Of a stretch of 64,000 bases of DNA, positions 23,401 through 35,169 are shown piece after piece; position 1 is the first letter of the stretch; each line of letters starts with the position of its first letter. The DNA comes from Cristatella mucedo (Eukaryota > Bryozoa > Phylactolaemata > Cristatellidae), in assembly GCA_009760855.2 (NCBI GenBank), contig WPIO01000204.1, positions 268,501 to 332,500 of the forward strand, written 5' to 3'. The notes beneath the pieces were generated by a model. The model did no database searches and was not told the DNA's origin. It was given only the letters and a program-made list of their open reading frames with translations. The position numbers and the translations under genes are program-made.

Positions 23401-23602
23401 AAGTCAGTATGTGAACTTTTAAATAGTAACGAGGCTTTGTAGGCAGCATGCTCGGATTTCAGTGATTTGCTACAATATTGCAGTTTCCTGCAGCGTGATA
23501 ACAACTGTTAAATTTTTTAAATACCTATTTAGATTGAAAAACGTGTTACTGCAATTCGAGTTCAATTTTCGGTAATACGTAAAGCAAAAGACTTCTGGTC
23601 AT
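20457..23602 (+). repeat. Array unit 6 (LINE A insertion with deletion)
   Basis: The unit starts at GATAACAACTGTGAC. It is interrupted by a + strand LINE A at 21,438-22,592. The array text before the insertion stops near TTTTGCCATAGCACAT. The text after it begins near TTTAGCTTACC, several hundred bases further on in consensus terms, so some unit sequence was lost. Net length is about 2.0 kb. Confidence 0.9.
21438..22592 (+). mobile_element. LINE A, 5'-truncated, plus strand
   Basis: The copy begins inside the reverse transcriptase domain at GCCAAGCACAATCTAGGC and runs to the 3' tail (TTATAAAGTGCATTATTATT). It keeps the catalytic codons as TATGCGGATGAC (YADD) at 21,468-21,479, unlike the copies at 26.9 and 37.4 kb. 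The coding remnant reads MGKPSVIQKLEMLTLKIG, ARNLGVIFQSDL and [20 protein letters not shown], with stops and a small insertion (GATGACGATGACAACGATG) near 21,605. The CTCTCTGAGGGTGCTTTATA hairpin/tail region is well preserved. Confidence 0.95.
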
Positions 23603-26141
23603 GCTGTCTACCGTGAGTAACAGCTACAAAGCTTGCGACTGCAAGATCAAGCAACCCACAGCAATACAGCAATCAGGTATGTTCGATTCCCTGCTCAGCT
23701 ACAAGTGCTGCTACTTGCAAAGTTACATAAACTTGTTTCGCCCACCCACCGTAGCTACAACAAGAATAACTGGCAACGGCTCGTTATTCGACCGGGCCTA
23801 CTTTGCTGTGAATTTCAAGTTCCTACAAACTCGTTGAGTTTGCTGAGGGCGGTATAGTAAACATATAATTGTAAAAACAAGTTTTCCAAGCAATTGAGAA
23901 AAGTTTATTTATTTTAAAATATTTATTAGCATAATTTGTTTCCACTGATTGTTGCTACTAACGAGTAAGGCGGAAGATGCTTGTGTTTTAATTGATTCTA
24001 CTTCGAGAAAGCAACGTCTCAACAATATTTTGTCATACCAGTGTTACTGTTACCGGCATGACTCGTGCTTTATTTCTAGCTTGACTCTTCATTATAAAGC
24101 GGCTAGCAGGAATGGGCCTGCTTGTAATTACTACGGCATCTGGAAAATGATAATGACCCACTGACTAAGCGATCCCATATTTATGTTTCCTGTGAGTTTG
24201 CATATGGCCTTTAATACTGTGTATGCTTTAATGAGATATCTCTGTTATTTAGACTGACGCACATCAGTGAAGCTGGCGGGCCGATCACGGTTCGTATTTT
24301 TAATTAACATCTCAGCAGCCATCAGGCGTGGTGCCTGCTTGTGACAACCTTAACTATATCTTCTGCAGTTTAGAGTCTGATGACCACGAATCGATGGTTT
24401 TGGCTTCTTTCAAAGAAGCTAGAATCAACTTGCTTTACCTATAAACGTCGCAACTGCTAGTACAACTGGTGGCTTCTCATCGTTGGCTGCCAAGTTAGAG
24501 GGATACAAAAAACTTGGCTGTGCTTTTTCTGGTTACTTTAGATTTTAGCAGACTGTTCTTCATTAGCTATTCCTACAAATGGTTGGTGCCCTTATCCGTC
24601 TCAAAATTTCTCACTGTATTGCCAACTGTTCAGGCCTGTAGCAAGGAATGTGCTGGTCAGCTAATATATATAATCTGGCCATTTCACTCTAGCTGCTACC
24701 GAGAAACTGTTACCAGATGGGTTCACTTACCCATGGCTGCTTGCACTAGACCCGGTGGCTTCTTTGATTGAGACCTCAGCTATGGCTGCAGCAAGCAGGT
24801 TTTGCGTGAACGATCGTGAAGCCGCTAGAGGGTGCAGCCTGAGCCGTAAATATGGTTTGTTTATTTTACGTTATGAGCCTCCTTTTAATGCGACCTTTGC
24901 AGGCTCACTACTTCACCAGCTCTCCCAGATGGTAAACTTTCCATCACTTTTGTGTGCCAACTCTTTTGTATGATGTTGCACTGTTTGATTTGTATCAATA
25001 TACTGTGGGTGATGCCTGAAAGTGTATATGCGCTTTTACTGTTTACTACCTGTAGCAACTTCCCTCGGTAATTGGAGAGACTGTAAGTAAATTCATGGCT
25101 ATTGATGCTTAGCAATCGGTGTGTCATTTACAGCTTGCTCCATTGCTTCTAAACGGCAACTAGACTGCCAACTGATTGCATAGACTGCTGTATTTCTTAA
25201 GATTAAGTTTCACACTGCATGAAAAGCTCTCCTTAAATACTGCTACGATGACTGGCTAATTGTGTTTTGACCCTCTGATACAGCGTCTGCTTCAAGATTG
25301 CACTTGATTGTAAGTGAGACTCTTAGTGGATGCAGTAAGCACTTATTTTCTAGTTTTATTTGCCTGCCTGTAGTGTTAGATGCCTGCTAAACTAGCTATG
25401 CCTGCTTGTCAAACGTATAAAAACTGCATCTTTTTAAAACATTAAACATGGCTTTTTTAAAGAACTTTTGATTGAGTGCTCTTGACGGTTAATCCTAAAG
25501 GTAGCCATAAGTCTTTCGTATGAGTTGGTTAGCTTTGTCGGGGCGTAGTAAGTGCAGGTTTTCGCTTGTTAGCCTAAGCATCATACTCTGCTAATTTTAA
25601 ACGGTGCTTAACCATCTATACACACGATCTTGAAAAAACACTAGAATAAAGGTTAGCATTTCCAATGGGATGGTAAGATAGGCCGAGAACAAGAGATCTT
25701 TCGGCAGCATCTTTTAAAATATTGGAAGTTCAGGGAGAGCTGCTGCAGAAGTCAACAGTAAGTTGGAGAGTGAGGCAGCAAAGCAGCCAGAAATAAATTA
25801 TCTATAGAAATACTTGATTAATTTAAATAACAACTAATCGGCTATAGTTGAAAGGCTTAGTGGCACATTGGCCGCCCTGAATATAGGAAGTAATTTGCAG
25901 TAGTAGAATGGCACAGTAGATTAAAGTGACCTCAAATTCAATGTGTCAACATTTAAATAGTAATAAGGCTCGAAAGATATAATTTTCGCCTTTTAGTTTG
26001 GTTTTGCACTATACCGGTTGCCTACAGCAAGCCTGGTGGCCAACAACTGTTAAACTAGTTTCAATATTGAATCTGCTTCAAAAGTATTGCAAGAAATAGG
26101 AGTTAAAATTTGGTAGTACATGAAGTAAAAGACTTAGGATT
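23603..26141 (+). repeat. Array unit 7 (complete, no insertion)
   Basis: About 2.54 kb. Landmarks in order are GCTGTCTACCGTGAG, CTACAAGTGCTGCTACTTGC (23,699), AGGAATGGGCCTGCTTGTAA (24,108), ACCTATAAACGTCGCAACTG (24,438), GACCTCAGCTATGGCTGCAG (24,771), AAACGTATAAAAACTGCATC (25,412), TTAGCCTAAGCATCATACTC (25,570) and TAGTGGCACATTGGCCG (25,858). No recognised insertion. Confidence 0.92.
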
Positions 26142-27126
26142 GCACTATCTTTCGTGGATGCAGCTACATCTGTCAGATCCAGCAACCAACAGCACTGAAG
26201 CAATCAGATATGATCCTGTCTCATCTCACCTGCAGGTGCTGCTAAATGCAAGTCGTCAATTCTGTTTGCCCATATACCGTAGATACAACTTTAATTATTG
26301 GCAACGAGTTATTATTTAACCGTCCTTACTTTGTAAGAAAGATCAAGTGCTTGAAAAATTATCGAGTTGCTGATTGCTGTACATCTAATCTGTACTTGCT
26401 ATAGAAAATTCTGCCGAACGATTATTGTTTATCTTGCTTGCTTTCCACCCACTGTTTGTGGCTGCTAGTCACAAAGATGCAATATACTTGTTTTGTGATG
26501 GATTTACCCCTGAGTCAGCTAAGTTTCCCCAATATTTTTGGCATTACATTGTTGCAGCTACCAGCATACCTGGTGCTTGCTGTCTACTTATCCACTCAGT
26601 TTAACCTGCTGTTAGCAAGAATTCACCTGCTAGAATTAAACGTGGCTTCTGACAAATAAATGTTTGCCTGCTGACTAAGCGATCAAATGTGGAATTCGCC
26701 AATTAGCTTGCACAAAGTCTTTCGTACTGGTTCTGCAAAAATGAAGGATCTTTGCTATTTAGACGAACCCAAGTAGTTGTTTCTAGCGAGTTTTATCATG
26801 GTGACACTGTTTTCTGACTATCTTTGCAGCTCTTCGGTGTGGCGACTGCTTTTAATAACCTAAAATATATTTTTGCGGTAGTTTAGAGACTGGTGGCTCT
26901 TAAAATTTATTTTGGCTGCTTCCATGAAGCTAAAATCATTTCTCGCCTCCTGACATAGAGCGCTCTAACGTGCGTTCTTGTTCGTTGCAGAATTCTTCCG
27001 AAAACCGAAGTTCTTGTGAACATCGTATACGGAAATGATACAGCTAAGACCTGTTTAAAGTTATTCTGATTGTTATTTGACCGTAGCGCGTAAGAAATTA
27101 CGTGCCTATGGACATCTAAACGCTTA

Positions 27127-28137
27127 TTGCTTCGGGCTGCTGGGTCTCCCAAGCCGGCGGCTGCCTTAGCTTTGCCGGCGGCTAGTAACCTGCTTGTTAG
27201 TTATGATCGTCAGCAGCTGTTATCGCTTCGTCATCGCATATCAAATGCATTCGTAGATATAAATGTTGTTGCTAAGATTCATGAACTATGCATTAACAAA
27301 AGAAAAGCACCCCGTAGCCGTCGCTGTGGCCGGAACCGCCAGCTCAGATGCCTCTCGTTGGGCGGAACCTGCAAGCTGAGTACCAGCTCGTTCGGTATTC
27401 CTAGCATTGTCTCGAACCGCTCAGCACGCTCCGCCTCATACGTCACTGTAAATTCCTCAAACTTAGTGGTCATCAAGCCTGTTGTAACCCCATCGGCCAG
27501 ACTTAACGCTTGCCTTTGGAATCCTCGCTCAATGTGCAATAAACCTCTAGTAATAAGCGACCTTATTTCTGAAAATGGTATCGACCTGCTCGCCCTAACC
27601 GAAACTTGGCTGAAATCGATAAACTGTCTGACAATTAAAGACACAACTCCATCTGGTTTCTCATTCTTTCACACCCCTAGATCAATCAAAACTGGAGGTG
27701 GAGTTGCTATTGTCGTGCGCTCGAAATTCAACTTCAAGCCATTTGCGGTACCCTCGAAGCAGTCTTTTGAATCAATTGTCTTGGTCTCACCAGAAAACAA
27801 GCTACTGATAGTGGCAGTAGTCTATCGCCCACCAGGTACCAAATCCTCCTTTATCTCAGATTTCTCCTATCTCATTTCGATTCTGTGTGCAAGAAATCGA
27901 TCCTTCCTCGTAATGGGTGATTTCAACGTTCACTTTGATAACTTATCTGACGCTTTCAGCACCGAATTTCGTGCATTGACTGACTCATTGTCTCTTGTGG
28001 CTCATGTGCATGGCCCTACCCACATTAAGGGTCACACATTAGACCAGATTTTCTCATTATTACCAAATCATGCTTATCTGACCACATGCAGATCTCATTC
28101 AATCTACAGTGTGTGCCCACATCATCCTCTAAAATAA
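27127..28137 (+). pseudogene. LINE A endonuclease domain (AP-endonuclease-like)
   Basis: This is a 336-codon open frame and the longest in the window. It begins at a TTG with no in-frame ATG before codon 136, so the true start is uncertain. Residues 25-35 (SYDRQQLLSLR) and the basic run at 58-72 resemble the N-terminal part of CR1/L2 pol proteins. The endonuclease fold follows: WNPRS at 131-135 (Asn), LTETWL at 157-162 (catalytic Glu), VYRPP at 232-236, GDFNVH at 264-269 (Asp, Asn) and TLDQIFS at 304-310 (Asp). The expected final Ser-Asp-His is missing; the frame shifts there and ends in PHHPLK. In active relatives this enzyme nicks target DNA to prime reverse transcription. Here it is truncated and separated from its RT. 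Confidence 0.92.
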
Positions 28138-28238
28138 CCTGTGAATCGTGAAACCTCAAGACACTTGACATCGATGCTGTCCGTGCGAGAATATCTGCTT
28201 CACCTCTGCTGCACAATCCTCCCTCCGATCTGTCATCA

Positions 28239-30307
28239 TTGGTAGATAGCTTCAACACGACACTAGCTGACACGCTAGACGAGTTTGCCCTTCTGACAAA
28301 GCTCACTGTGCGCCCCCGCCCAGATGGCCTATGGTTTACCACAGACATTAAACTAGCCAAGTCTACCAAACGAAAGCTTGAAAAAGCATACAAAATATCA
28401 GGACTAACTGTCCATCGACAGGCATATGAAGACTACTGTAGTTCGTACCAATCGATCCTAGCAAAGGCTAAGTCTATTTTTTTATAAAAACATTGTTGAA
28501 TCACAGATGCGTAATCCAAAAATGCTATTGTCCACAATAAACCATCTCCTCAACCGTTCCCAGATTAGCTCCTTACCTGATGATCCTAATCATGATCTAG
28601 CCGGTCGCTTCTCTCGATTCTTTGTGCAGAAGATAGACAAGATCAGGGAATCCATCCCTGTGATGACAAACTCCCCACTAGAATGCTGTTCCTCGGTTCC
28701 TGGCTGCACCTCAATGTCTGCATTTAAGCAGGTCACTAGTGATATAGTCCTAAAGTTCGTATCTCAATCAAAAAAGACAACAAGTCCTCTGGACCCTATT
28801 CCCACTTCCTGCTCCTACGTTGCATTGATCTGCTGCTGCCATGCATAACTAACATAATTGATATGTCATTAGCCTCAGGTCAGGTCCCAGCACCTTTCAA
28901 AAAAGCTGTAGTCAGGCCACTTCTCAAGAAAACTACACTTGACCAAGAGAACATGAGCAACTACCGCCCAGTTTCCCTTCTACCATTCCTATCAAAGACA
29001 CTGGAACGGGTCGTGGCAGACCAGCTGAACTAGTATATCGAAACCTCACACCTTGCTAGTAAGTTCCAGTCTGGCTTTAGAGCTAATCACTCCACAGAGT
29101 CAGCATTGCTTCGGGTATACAACGACCTACTTAGGAATGCAAACATGGGTAGAGTGTCTGTGCTTGTTTTGCTTGATCTTTCGGCAGCTTTTGATACCAT
29201 CGACCACAAAGTTCTTCTAGAGCGCCTCTCATCTCGCCTGGGCATCACTGGCACTGCTCTGTGGTGGTTCAGGTCCTATCTCAGTAGAAGACTCCAGAGT
29301 ATTGACATGAATGGACAAAGATCATCAGAAGTACCTCTGAAATATGGAGTACCTCAGGGCTCCGTGCTAGGTCCGGTTCTTTTCACGATTTATACCCTCC
29401 CTCTACCTGATGTGATTGCCAGCACAATCTAGGCTTTCACTTCTATGCGTATGACATTCAGTTGTACCTTTGCTTTGATCCCTCCCAGCCTTCGAGCACC
29501 TCAAATTCTCTAAACTCACTTGCTGCATGCATTGATGACATCCGCACATGGATGGCAGCAAATTTTCTAAAACTTAACGATGATAAAACTAACTTACTAG
29601 TTATGGGTAAACCCAGTGTGATCCAGAGATTGGAAAGGCTGACTCTCAAAATTGGCAATGCCAGCATATCTCCAGTTGATTTAGCTCGAAATCTAGGTGT
29701 CATATTCCAAAGCGACCTCTCGTTAGACGACCATATCAGCTCCACAGTCAAATCCGCCTATTTTCAGCTTCATTACCTTGCTAAAATTCGGGCTTTTTTA
29801 GATAAAGATACCACGTTCATGTTGGTCCATGCATTCGTGACATCCCGTCTCGACTTCTGCAACTCACTGCGTACTGGCCTACCAGCATGTACGATCAGGC
29901 GATTGCAGCTGGTGCCAAACTCTGCAGCTAGGCTTGTCTGTCGTGAGCGTCGAAGTTGCCAAATTACTCCACTTCTCGCCGACCAGCACTGGCTACCAGT
30001 CAAGCAACGGATTGACTTCAAGGTTTTGTCGCTCACTTTTAGGTCCCTTCATTCGATGGCTCCAGCCTATCCGTCAGATATACTACCCCATCAGGCTAAG
30101 CATCCTACCACCCGCTTTTCGGAATCCAACAGTCTAGAAATATTTCGTACAAACCTTAAATCCTTTGGAGACCGTGCATTTAGTTTATATGCTCCCAAAG
30201 CCTGGAACTCCCTCCCGACCTGCGTCAGAACATCCCCTGACCTGACCACATTTAAAAGGAATCTAAAAACACACCTATTTAGGACAGCATTTAGTGGGTC
30301 CCTGTGA
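28239..30307 (+). pseudogene. LINE A reverse transcriptase region, broken
   Basis: Coding remnants in three frames continue the LINE A pol protein. They include the linker (DGLWFTTDIKLAKSTKRKLE near 28,325; FSRFFVQKIDKIRESI near 28,613) and RT motif 2 text (NYRPVSLLPFLSKTLE near 28,960, stop at 29,031). Motif A is LDLSAAFDTIDH near 29,174 and motif B is YGVPQGSVLGP near 29,343. Motif C is altered from YADD to YAYD at 29,443-29,454. A 1-nt deletion just upstream (GCCAGCACAA, against GCCAAGCACAA in two other copies) creates a stop in the original frame. The last 281-codon frame (29,462-30,307) holds the thumb and C-terminal region (FLKLNDDKTNLLVMG, SRLDFCNSL, PKAWNSLPT, HLFRTAFSGSL) to a natural stop. 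Confidence 0.93.
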
Positions 30308-31756
30308 TTCGTCCTTGATGTGCCTATGCGTGCTGACACTGTGCATGCTGCCATTAACCACGTTTGCATGCTGACCCTGTGCATGTCACCCCTAACCATA
30401 TTATTCATTTCGTTTGTTTTTTCAATCATGATTTTACTTACCATTCAATCGAATTTCACTTTACAGCAAACGTAAATCGCCTAGAGAGAGATTACGTTCT
30501 CTGAGGGTGCTTTATCAAGTGAGTTATTATTGTTATTATTATTAATAAATCAGCTTGACTTACCTATATAGCGTTGCTTCAGCTAGCTGAGCTGCTTAGT
30601 GCTCACTGTACTTTGCAAAGCTAGAAAAGTACAGAAGTGTCAGTCGTGCTTATGTTGTTCGGCTTACTTTGTATTCACGTGCTCCTGTAGTCCATCATAA
30701 TTCGTACACATTGTTTTCACCTTAGCAAAACTCAATATTTCTGGAAATACTGTCCACTTTTAATGCTGCAGCAACGACTAGCATGCTCTTCAGCTGATTT
30801 ATCCACTCCGGTTCTAGAATGTGGTTGCTCTTGGAATTTAAAAAAACCTGCTCACCAATCCTCATCTCATTCCAGTAGAATGGATGGCATCTTCAGTTTG
30901 AACCTCAGCTTTTGCATCTGCAAGCAACTTTTTCCAGTCAGATTGCAACACTGACGGCGGTTGCAGTATATTTTGAAGATATTACTTGTTTTGTATACCT
31001 CATCGTGCTCTTTCTAGTGAAACACTTACATTTTGGCTTATTGCTCAGTGATTTCACGTGGTCAACTTTTCATAAGTTTTGTGTACCAGCTATTTTGAAT
31101 GACGTGGCACTTTCTGCTTTTGCATTAATCCACATAGGCTGGTCTACAAATGAGTTTCAGCTTCTGCTTACTACATGTAGTCAGTTTTCACTGTTCTTGC
31201 ACAGTCCATATTATTATACATCGATGTGGCTGCTGAGAAATTGGAGTCGAATGTGTACCTCATCCCACTGCTTGTGACCGCAAAACACTGCAAGCTGACT
31301 CGCATAGTCTGCTGCGTTGTTTATGAGAAGGGTTCACTTTGCATGAAATGGTATTTCGGGAAACTGCTAGCCCGGCTGACCGATCCTGGTTCGACCATCT
31401 AATGTGGCCTGTGCTTCGTGATTTCACCTGCTAGCTTTTGCCACTCTCAGTGGTAGCGCTTATCTCTAAGACTCTGAATTTTCTGTCATGCCGAAGACGC
31501 AAGATACTTTCTAAGCTGGTGCCGGCTAGTCAAACGCATCAAAACCTGCATGGATGTTTTAAAACAGTTGACACGACGTTTGTAAGTACTTGCGATTTGG
31601 CGCTCCTAATCGTTAATCCTACTGGAAGCCGAAAGTCTTATGTGCGATTTATGTAGCCTCGTCGTAACATATTAACTAAACTTCTTGGCTATTTTGCCTA
31701 CGCAGGGTAGTCTGACGTGTCTAAATGGTGCTTAATCATTTATTTGCATGTTATTG

Positions 31757-32600
31757 AAACACCCGAATAGAGGTTAGGTTGTCCAAATATGGTTGACCAA
31801 AGGGAGGGAATCGAACGTGCTTGAACAGCAGCGTCTTAGATATCGGCTGATCAGGGAGTAATGTGGCAGTAGTGAGGAGCAAGTTTCAGGGTAAGGAATC
31901 ACATAAGCTAGAAAAAATATGTCTACATAGTATAAGGTTGATTAAACTAACAGCTAATTGATTATAGTTCAAAGGGTTAGTGTAGCACTGGCAGTCTTGA
32001 ATAGGGAGTAATTTGCATTCACCGGATGTAGCACTAAAAGGAAGTGACCTAAAAGTCATTCTTGAAACTTTCAAGTAGTAATGGATCTTGATAGGCATCA
32101 CGTTTGCCTTTCAGTGTGGAGTTGCACTGTGGCAGTGGCCATCAGCAATCCTATCGGCCTAGCACAGCTGCCACTGGAGTCACAGCAATAGAATAGGTGT
32201 ACGAAAGGCAGAGAACGAAAGATGCCTCAACAGCATTGATTCAATGGCATGTCAGGACGTGCTGTGGCAGCAGTCAAGAGATATCATTAGGGTTTGAGAG
32301 GGAATACGCTATAAGTGAATATATCTTGAGATTATTTGTTTAATTTATATAACAGCTGATCGGCTGCCCTAATTCAAAGTGTTAGCGTCGCACTTTCCTT
32401 CCTGAATAGGAATTAATTAGCATTAGTATGATGAATCGCTAGAATACAGATGATACAGATGACACTAGAATACAGAATATAGAAGCACTAGAATAAAGTT
32501 ACCTAAAAATCAGTGTGGTAAGTTTGAAATAGCAATGGGTCTTGATAGCCAGCATGCTCGCTTTTCAGTGTGGCGTGGCAACATGGCAGTTGCTTAGAGC
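31757..32600 (+). repeat. ~430 bp direct duplication within array unit 8
   Basis: Two successive blocks carry the same ordered text. Each has a GGCAGAGAACGAAAGATGC-type piece, then a GTCAGGACGTGCTGTGGCAG-type piece, TAACAGCTAATTG/TAACAGCTGATCGG, a GGTTAGTGTAGCACTGGC/AGTGTTAGCGTCGCACTT piece, GGAGTAATTTGCATT and GGCAGTTGCCTACAGC-type text. The first block ends before the AAGACTTCTGATC landmark and the second runs into it. Copy-to-copy divergence looks similar to that between whole units, so this may be an old unequal exchange rather than a recent duplication. A small ACAGATGATACAGATGACAC repeat is at about 32,455. Confidence 0.85.
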
Positions 32601-32717
32601 AAGCCTATTGGCCGACAAATGGTGTACTGGTTTTAAATATTTATTCTGCTTCACAAAGTTTATGTACAATAAGAGTTCGAACGGCCGAAATACGTGAAGT
32701 AAAAGACTTCTGACCAT

Positions 32718-35169
32718 TCCATCTACCTTGGCTCCTGCTACAGTATGTGCACCAGCAAGATTAAGCGATCCACAGCACTGGTTCCCGCTGATATTATCCT
32801 GTCCAAGGGCACTTACAGGTGCTGCTATATACGTCGTGTTATCAAACTTTTTGCCGATCCTCAGTTGCTAGCACTAGACTGAATCTTAGCAGGCTTGTTA
32901 TTCGACCGTGCTTACTTTGCAGAAAATTTGAAGGCACTGCTAACACATTAGGTTTGCTGAGGGCTGTACATCAAATCTATAATTATTAAAGAAACACAGT
33001 TCAATAAAAAAGTGAGTGAAGTTTATCTTGCTTGCTTTCTGCCCAAGTATAGTTTCTGCTGACGAGTAAGGTGGGTCTCAACAATAATGGTGTCCTTACA
33101 GTGTTGCATCACCCGTGCTTGCTGTCTGCCGATCCTCTTGATTTTAGCTGCCGCTAGCAAGAACGTGCCTGTTTGTAATAACTGCACAATCTGGAAAAAT
33201 CATTATCACCTACTTACTAAGCGATCCCATATGGTAGTTGCAAATTAGTGTACATAGTATCTTTAGTACTTTGTCTGCATGCATGAATGATCTTAATAAT
33301 TTAGACCAGCCTACTTTAGGGATGACAGCGAGGTTTATCATGCTTACTCTATTTAACCATCGTCCTTGCAGCCATTTAGTGTGTTGCCTGGTTGTAAGAA
33401 CTTGAACTATATCTACTGAAGTAGTTTGGGTTCCGATGGCTCTGAACGCTATTCTAGCTGCTTTAGGACGGTATAATAAGCAAGAGTTACCTGTACAATG
33501 TTGCACCCAGTAGGGTGACTGGTAGCTGTTCACTGAACACTACCAAGTTAGAGGAATAAAGACACGTTGGTCGTGCTTTTTTGAATTACTTTAGATTCAT
33601 GCAGAGTGGTTGTCAATTAATATTAGTCCAGATGTTTTGTGCCTTACCACGACTCAATTTTGCTGAAAATACTGTCGATTGTTCATGCCTGGAGCTTGGA
33701 GATACCAATGAAGCTGATATATTAATGTTTGCCATTGTAATCTGGTTGTCTTCAGAAACTGTTACCAGATGTGCTTACCTACCCTTCGCTGCTTCTAGTA
33801 GAACCGGTTATTCGTTTGGTTACGATTTCAGCTATGGCAGCTGCAAGTGCGTTTTACCTGCCAGATTGCTACACTGACTGTGGTTGCTGCATGTATGGTA
33901 CACATAGCTTGTTAGCTTACCATATGGCATTGATTTAAGTACGACCTTTACTTGCTGTTAACTTCCACTGTGATTTAAGATAGTAACCTTTCCGTTGATT
34001 TTGTTTACCAACATTTTGGGATTACGTCACAAGTCTGCCTTTACATAAATGTACTGTGGGTAATTCTTAGAAATAATGTACTCCTTTGTCTGCTTACTGC
34101 CTGTAGCAGTTTGCCATTGTTTTTGCAATCTAAATTATTCTTTATCGATGTGGCTGCTAAGAAATTAGAGTGGCTTGTGACAGCTATTAGACTGCTTATT
34201 GATTTGCATAGACCACTGCATTTTCCGGAGATGGTTCACCCTCATTGAGATATTATCTGTGGATACTGCCAGTATGACCAACAGATCCTGATTTGACCAT
34301 CTAATGCGGCTTCTACTTCAATGTTGCACGTGCTAGAATTTTCCAGTTTACGTGGTAGCCCTCAGCTCTAAATTTCTTGCTTTTCTGGCTGGTCTGCATT
34401 GCAGAATGCCTGCTACACTAATGACTGCTGGGTCAAAGCATAAAAACTGCATTATTAATCCAAACCAGTAGATAAGGCTTTTTGTAAAGTATTTGTGATT
34501 TAGTGCTCGTAACCGTTAATCCCGTTGCTAGCCATAAGTCTTTCAAGTCATTTGGCTATCCTCACTGGAACGTAGCAATTACAGGTCTTGGCTTGTTAGC
34601 CTAAGCAGGATGCTCTGTAGTTACTACATTGTACATAATCTTTTATTTGCATATATTAGTAAAACACCAAAATAAAGGTTAGGTTTTCAAAAGATGGTGT
34701 AAGAAAAGTAAAGAGCAAAAAGTGCTTCAACTGCATGCATCCTTTTAAATTCTATCATGTCAGGAAGAGCTGTAGCAGCAGTAACGAATAAGTTGGATGG
34801 TTGCTGAGTGTATAGGATATAAACAAATATCTCTAGAAATTATTTGTAAATTCAAATACAGCTAATTGGATGTATTTGAAAGGGTTAGTGTTGCACTGAC
34901 TCTCTTGAATAGAAAGTAATTTGCATGAATAGAATGTAGCACTGAAATGATGCTACCTAAACGTCGGTGTCGGAACTTTCAAATAGTGATGAGGCTTGAC
35001 AGGCAGCATGTTTGCCTTCATTATGTTGTTGCAATATTCATGTTGCCTAAAGCAAGTCGATTGGTAAACAAATGATAAACTGTTTTTAATATGTATATCC
35101 CTTCAGAGAGTTAATTTACATTAAAAGTTCAGACCTTCGTATTACTTGAAGTAAAAGACTTCTGGTAAC
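32718..35169 (+). repeat. Array unit 9 (complete, no insertion)
   Basis: About 2.45 kb. Landmarks in order are TCCATCTACCTTGGCTCC, GGGCACTTACAGGTGCTGCT (32,808), GCAAGAACGTGCCTGTTTGT (33,158), GATTTCAGCTATGGCAGCTG (33,823), TGGGTAATTCTTAGAAATAA (34,056), AAAACTGCATTATTAATCC (34,442), TTAGCCTAAGCAGGATGCTC (34,596) and GTTAGTGTTGCACTGACTC (34,885). Confidence 0.92.

Larger units (their letters stand above)
26939..30546 (+). mobile_element. LINE A, near full-length, inactive
   Basis: This is the reference copy of LINE A, about 3.6 kb: a ~190 bp 5' leader, an endonuclease-reverse transcriptase frame, a ~240 bp 3' UTR, an AGAGAGATTACGTTCTCT hairpin, GGGTGCTTTATCAAGTG and an (ATT)n tail. It is flanked by a 6 bp candidate target-site duplication AAATCA (26,933-26,938 and 30,547-30,552). 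The C-terminus with PAYxSDILPHQAKH and PKAWNSLPTCVRTS is typical of CR1/L2-clade elements (known family feature), and a microsatellite tail fits L2-like elements. It is inactive: there is a frameshift at the end of the endonuclease, stops at about 28,484 and 29,031, a 1-nt deletion near 29,420, and YADD changed to YAYD. Splice signals or host exons are not seen. Confidence 0.95.
26142..32717 (+). repeat. Array unit 8 (near full-length LINE A, partial duplication)
   Basis: The unit is split by the 3.6 kb LINE A at 26,939-30,546. The join GAAGCTAAAATCA / AAATCAGCTTGACTTACC is continuous in other units (GAAGCTAGAATCAACTTGC). The final quarter is present twice in direct orientation (about 31,757-32,185 and 32,186-32,600). 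Subtracting the LINE and one duplicate leaves about 2.5 kb. Confidence 0.9.

Noticed and set aside
27279-27644. A 121-codon minus-strand frame
   Set aside because: It is the shadow of the LINE A endonuclease frame on the other strand.
30912-31277. A 121-codon hydrophobic frame suggesting a membrane protein
   Set aside because: It lies wholly in array unit 8, begins in the CTCAGCTATGGCTGC landmark region, and is not preserved in other units.
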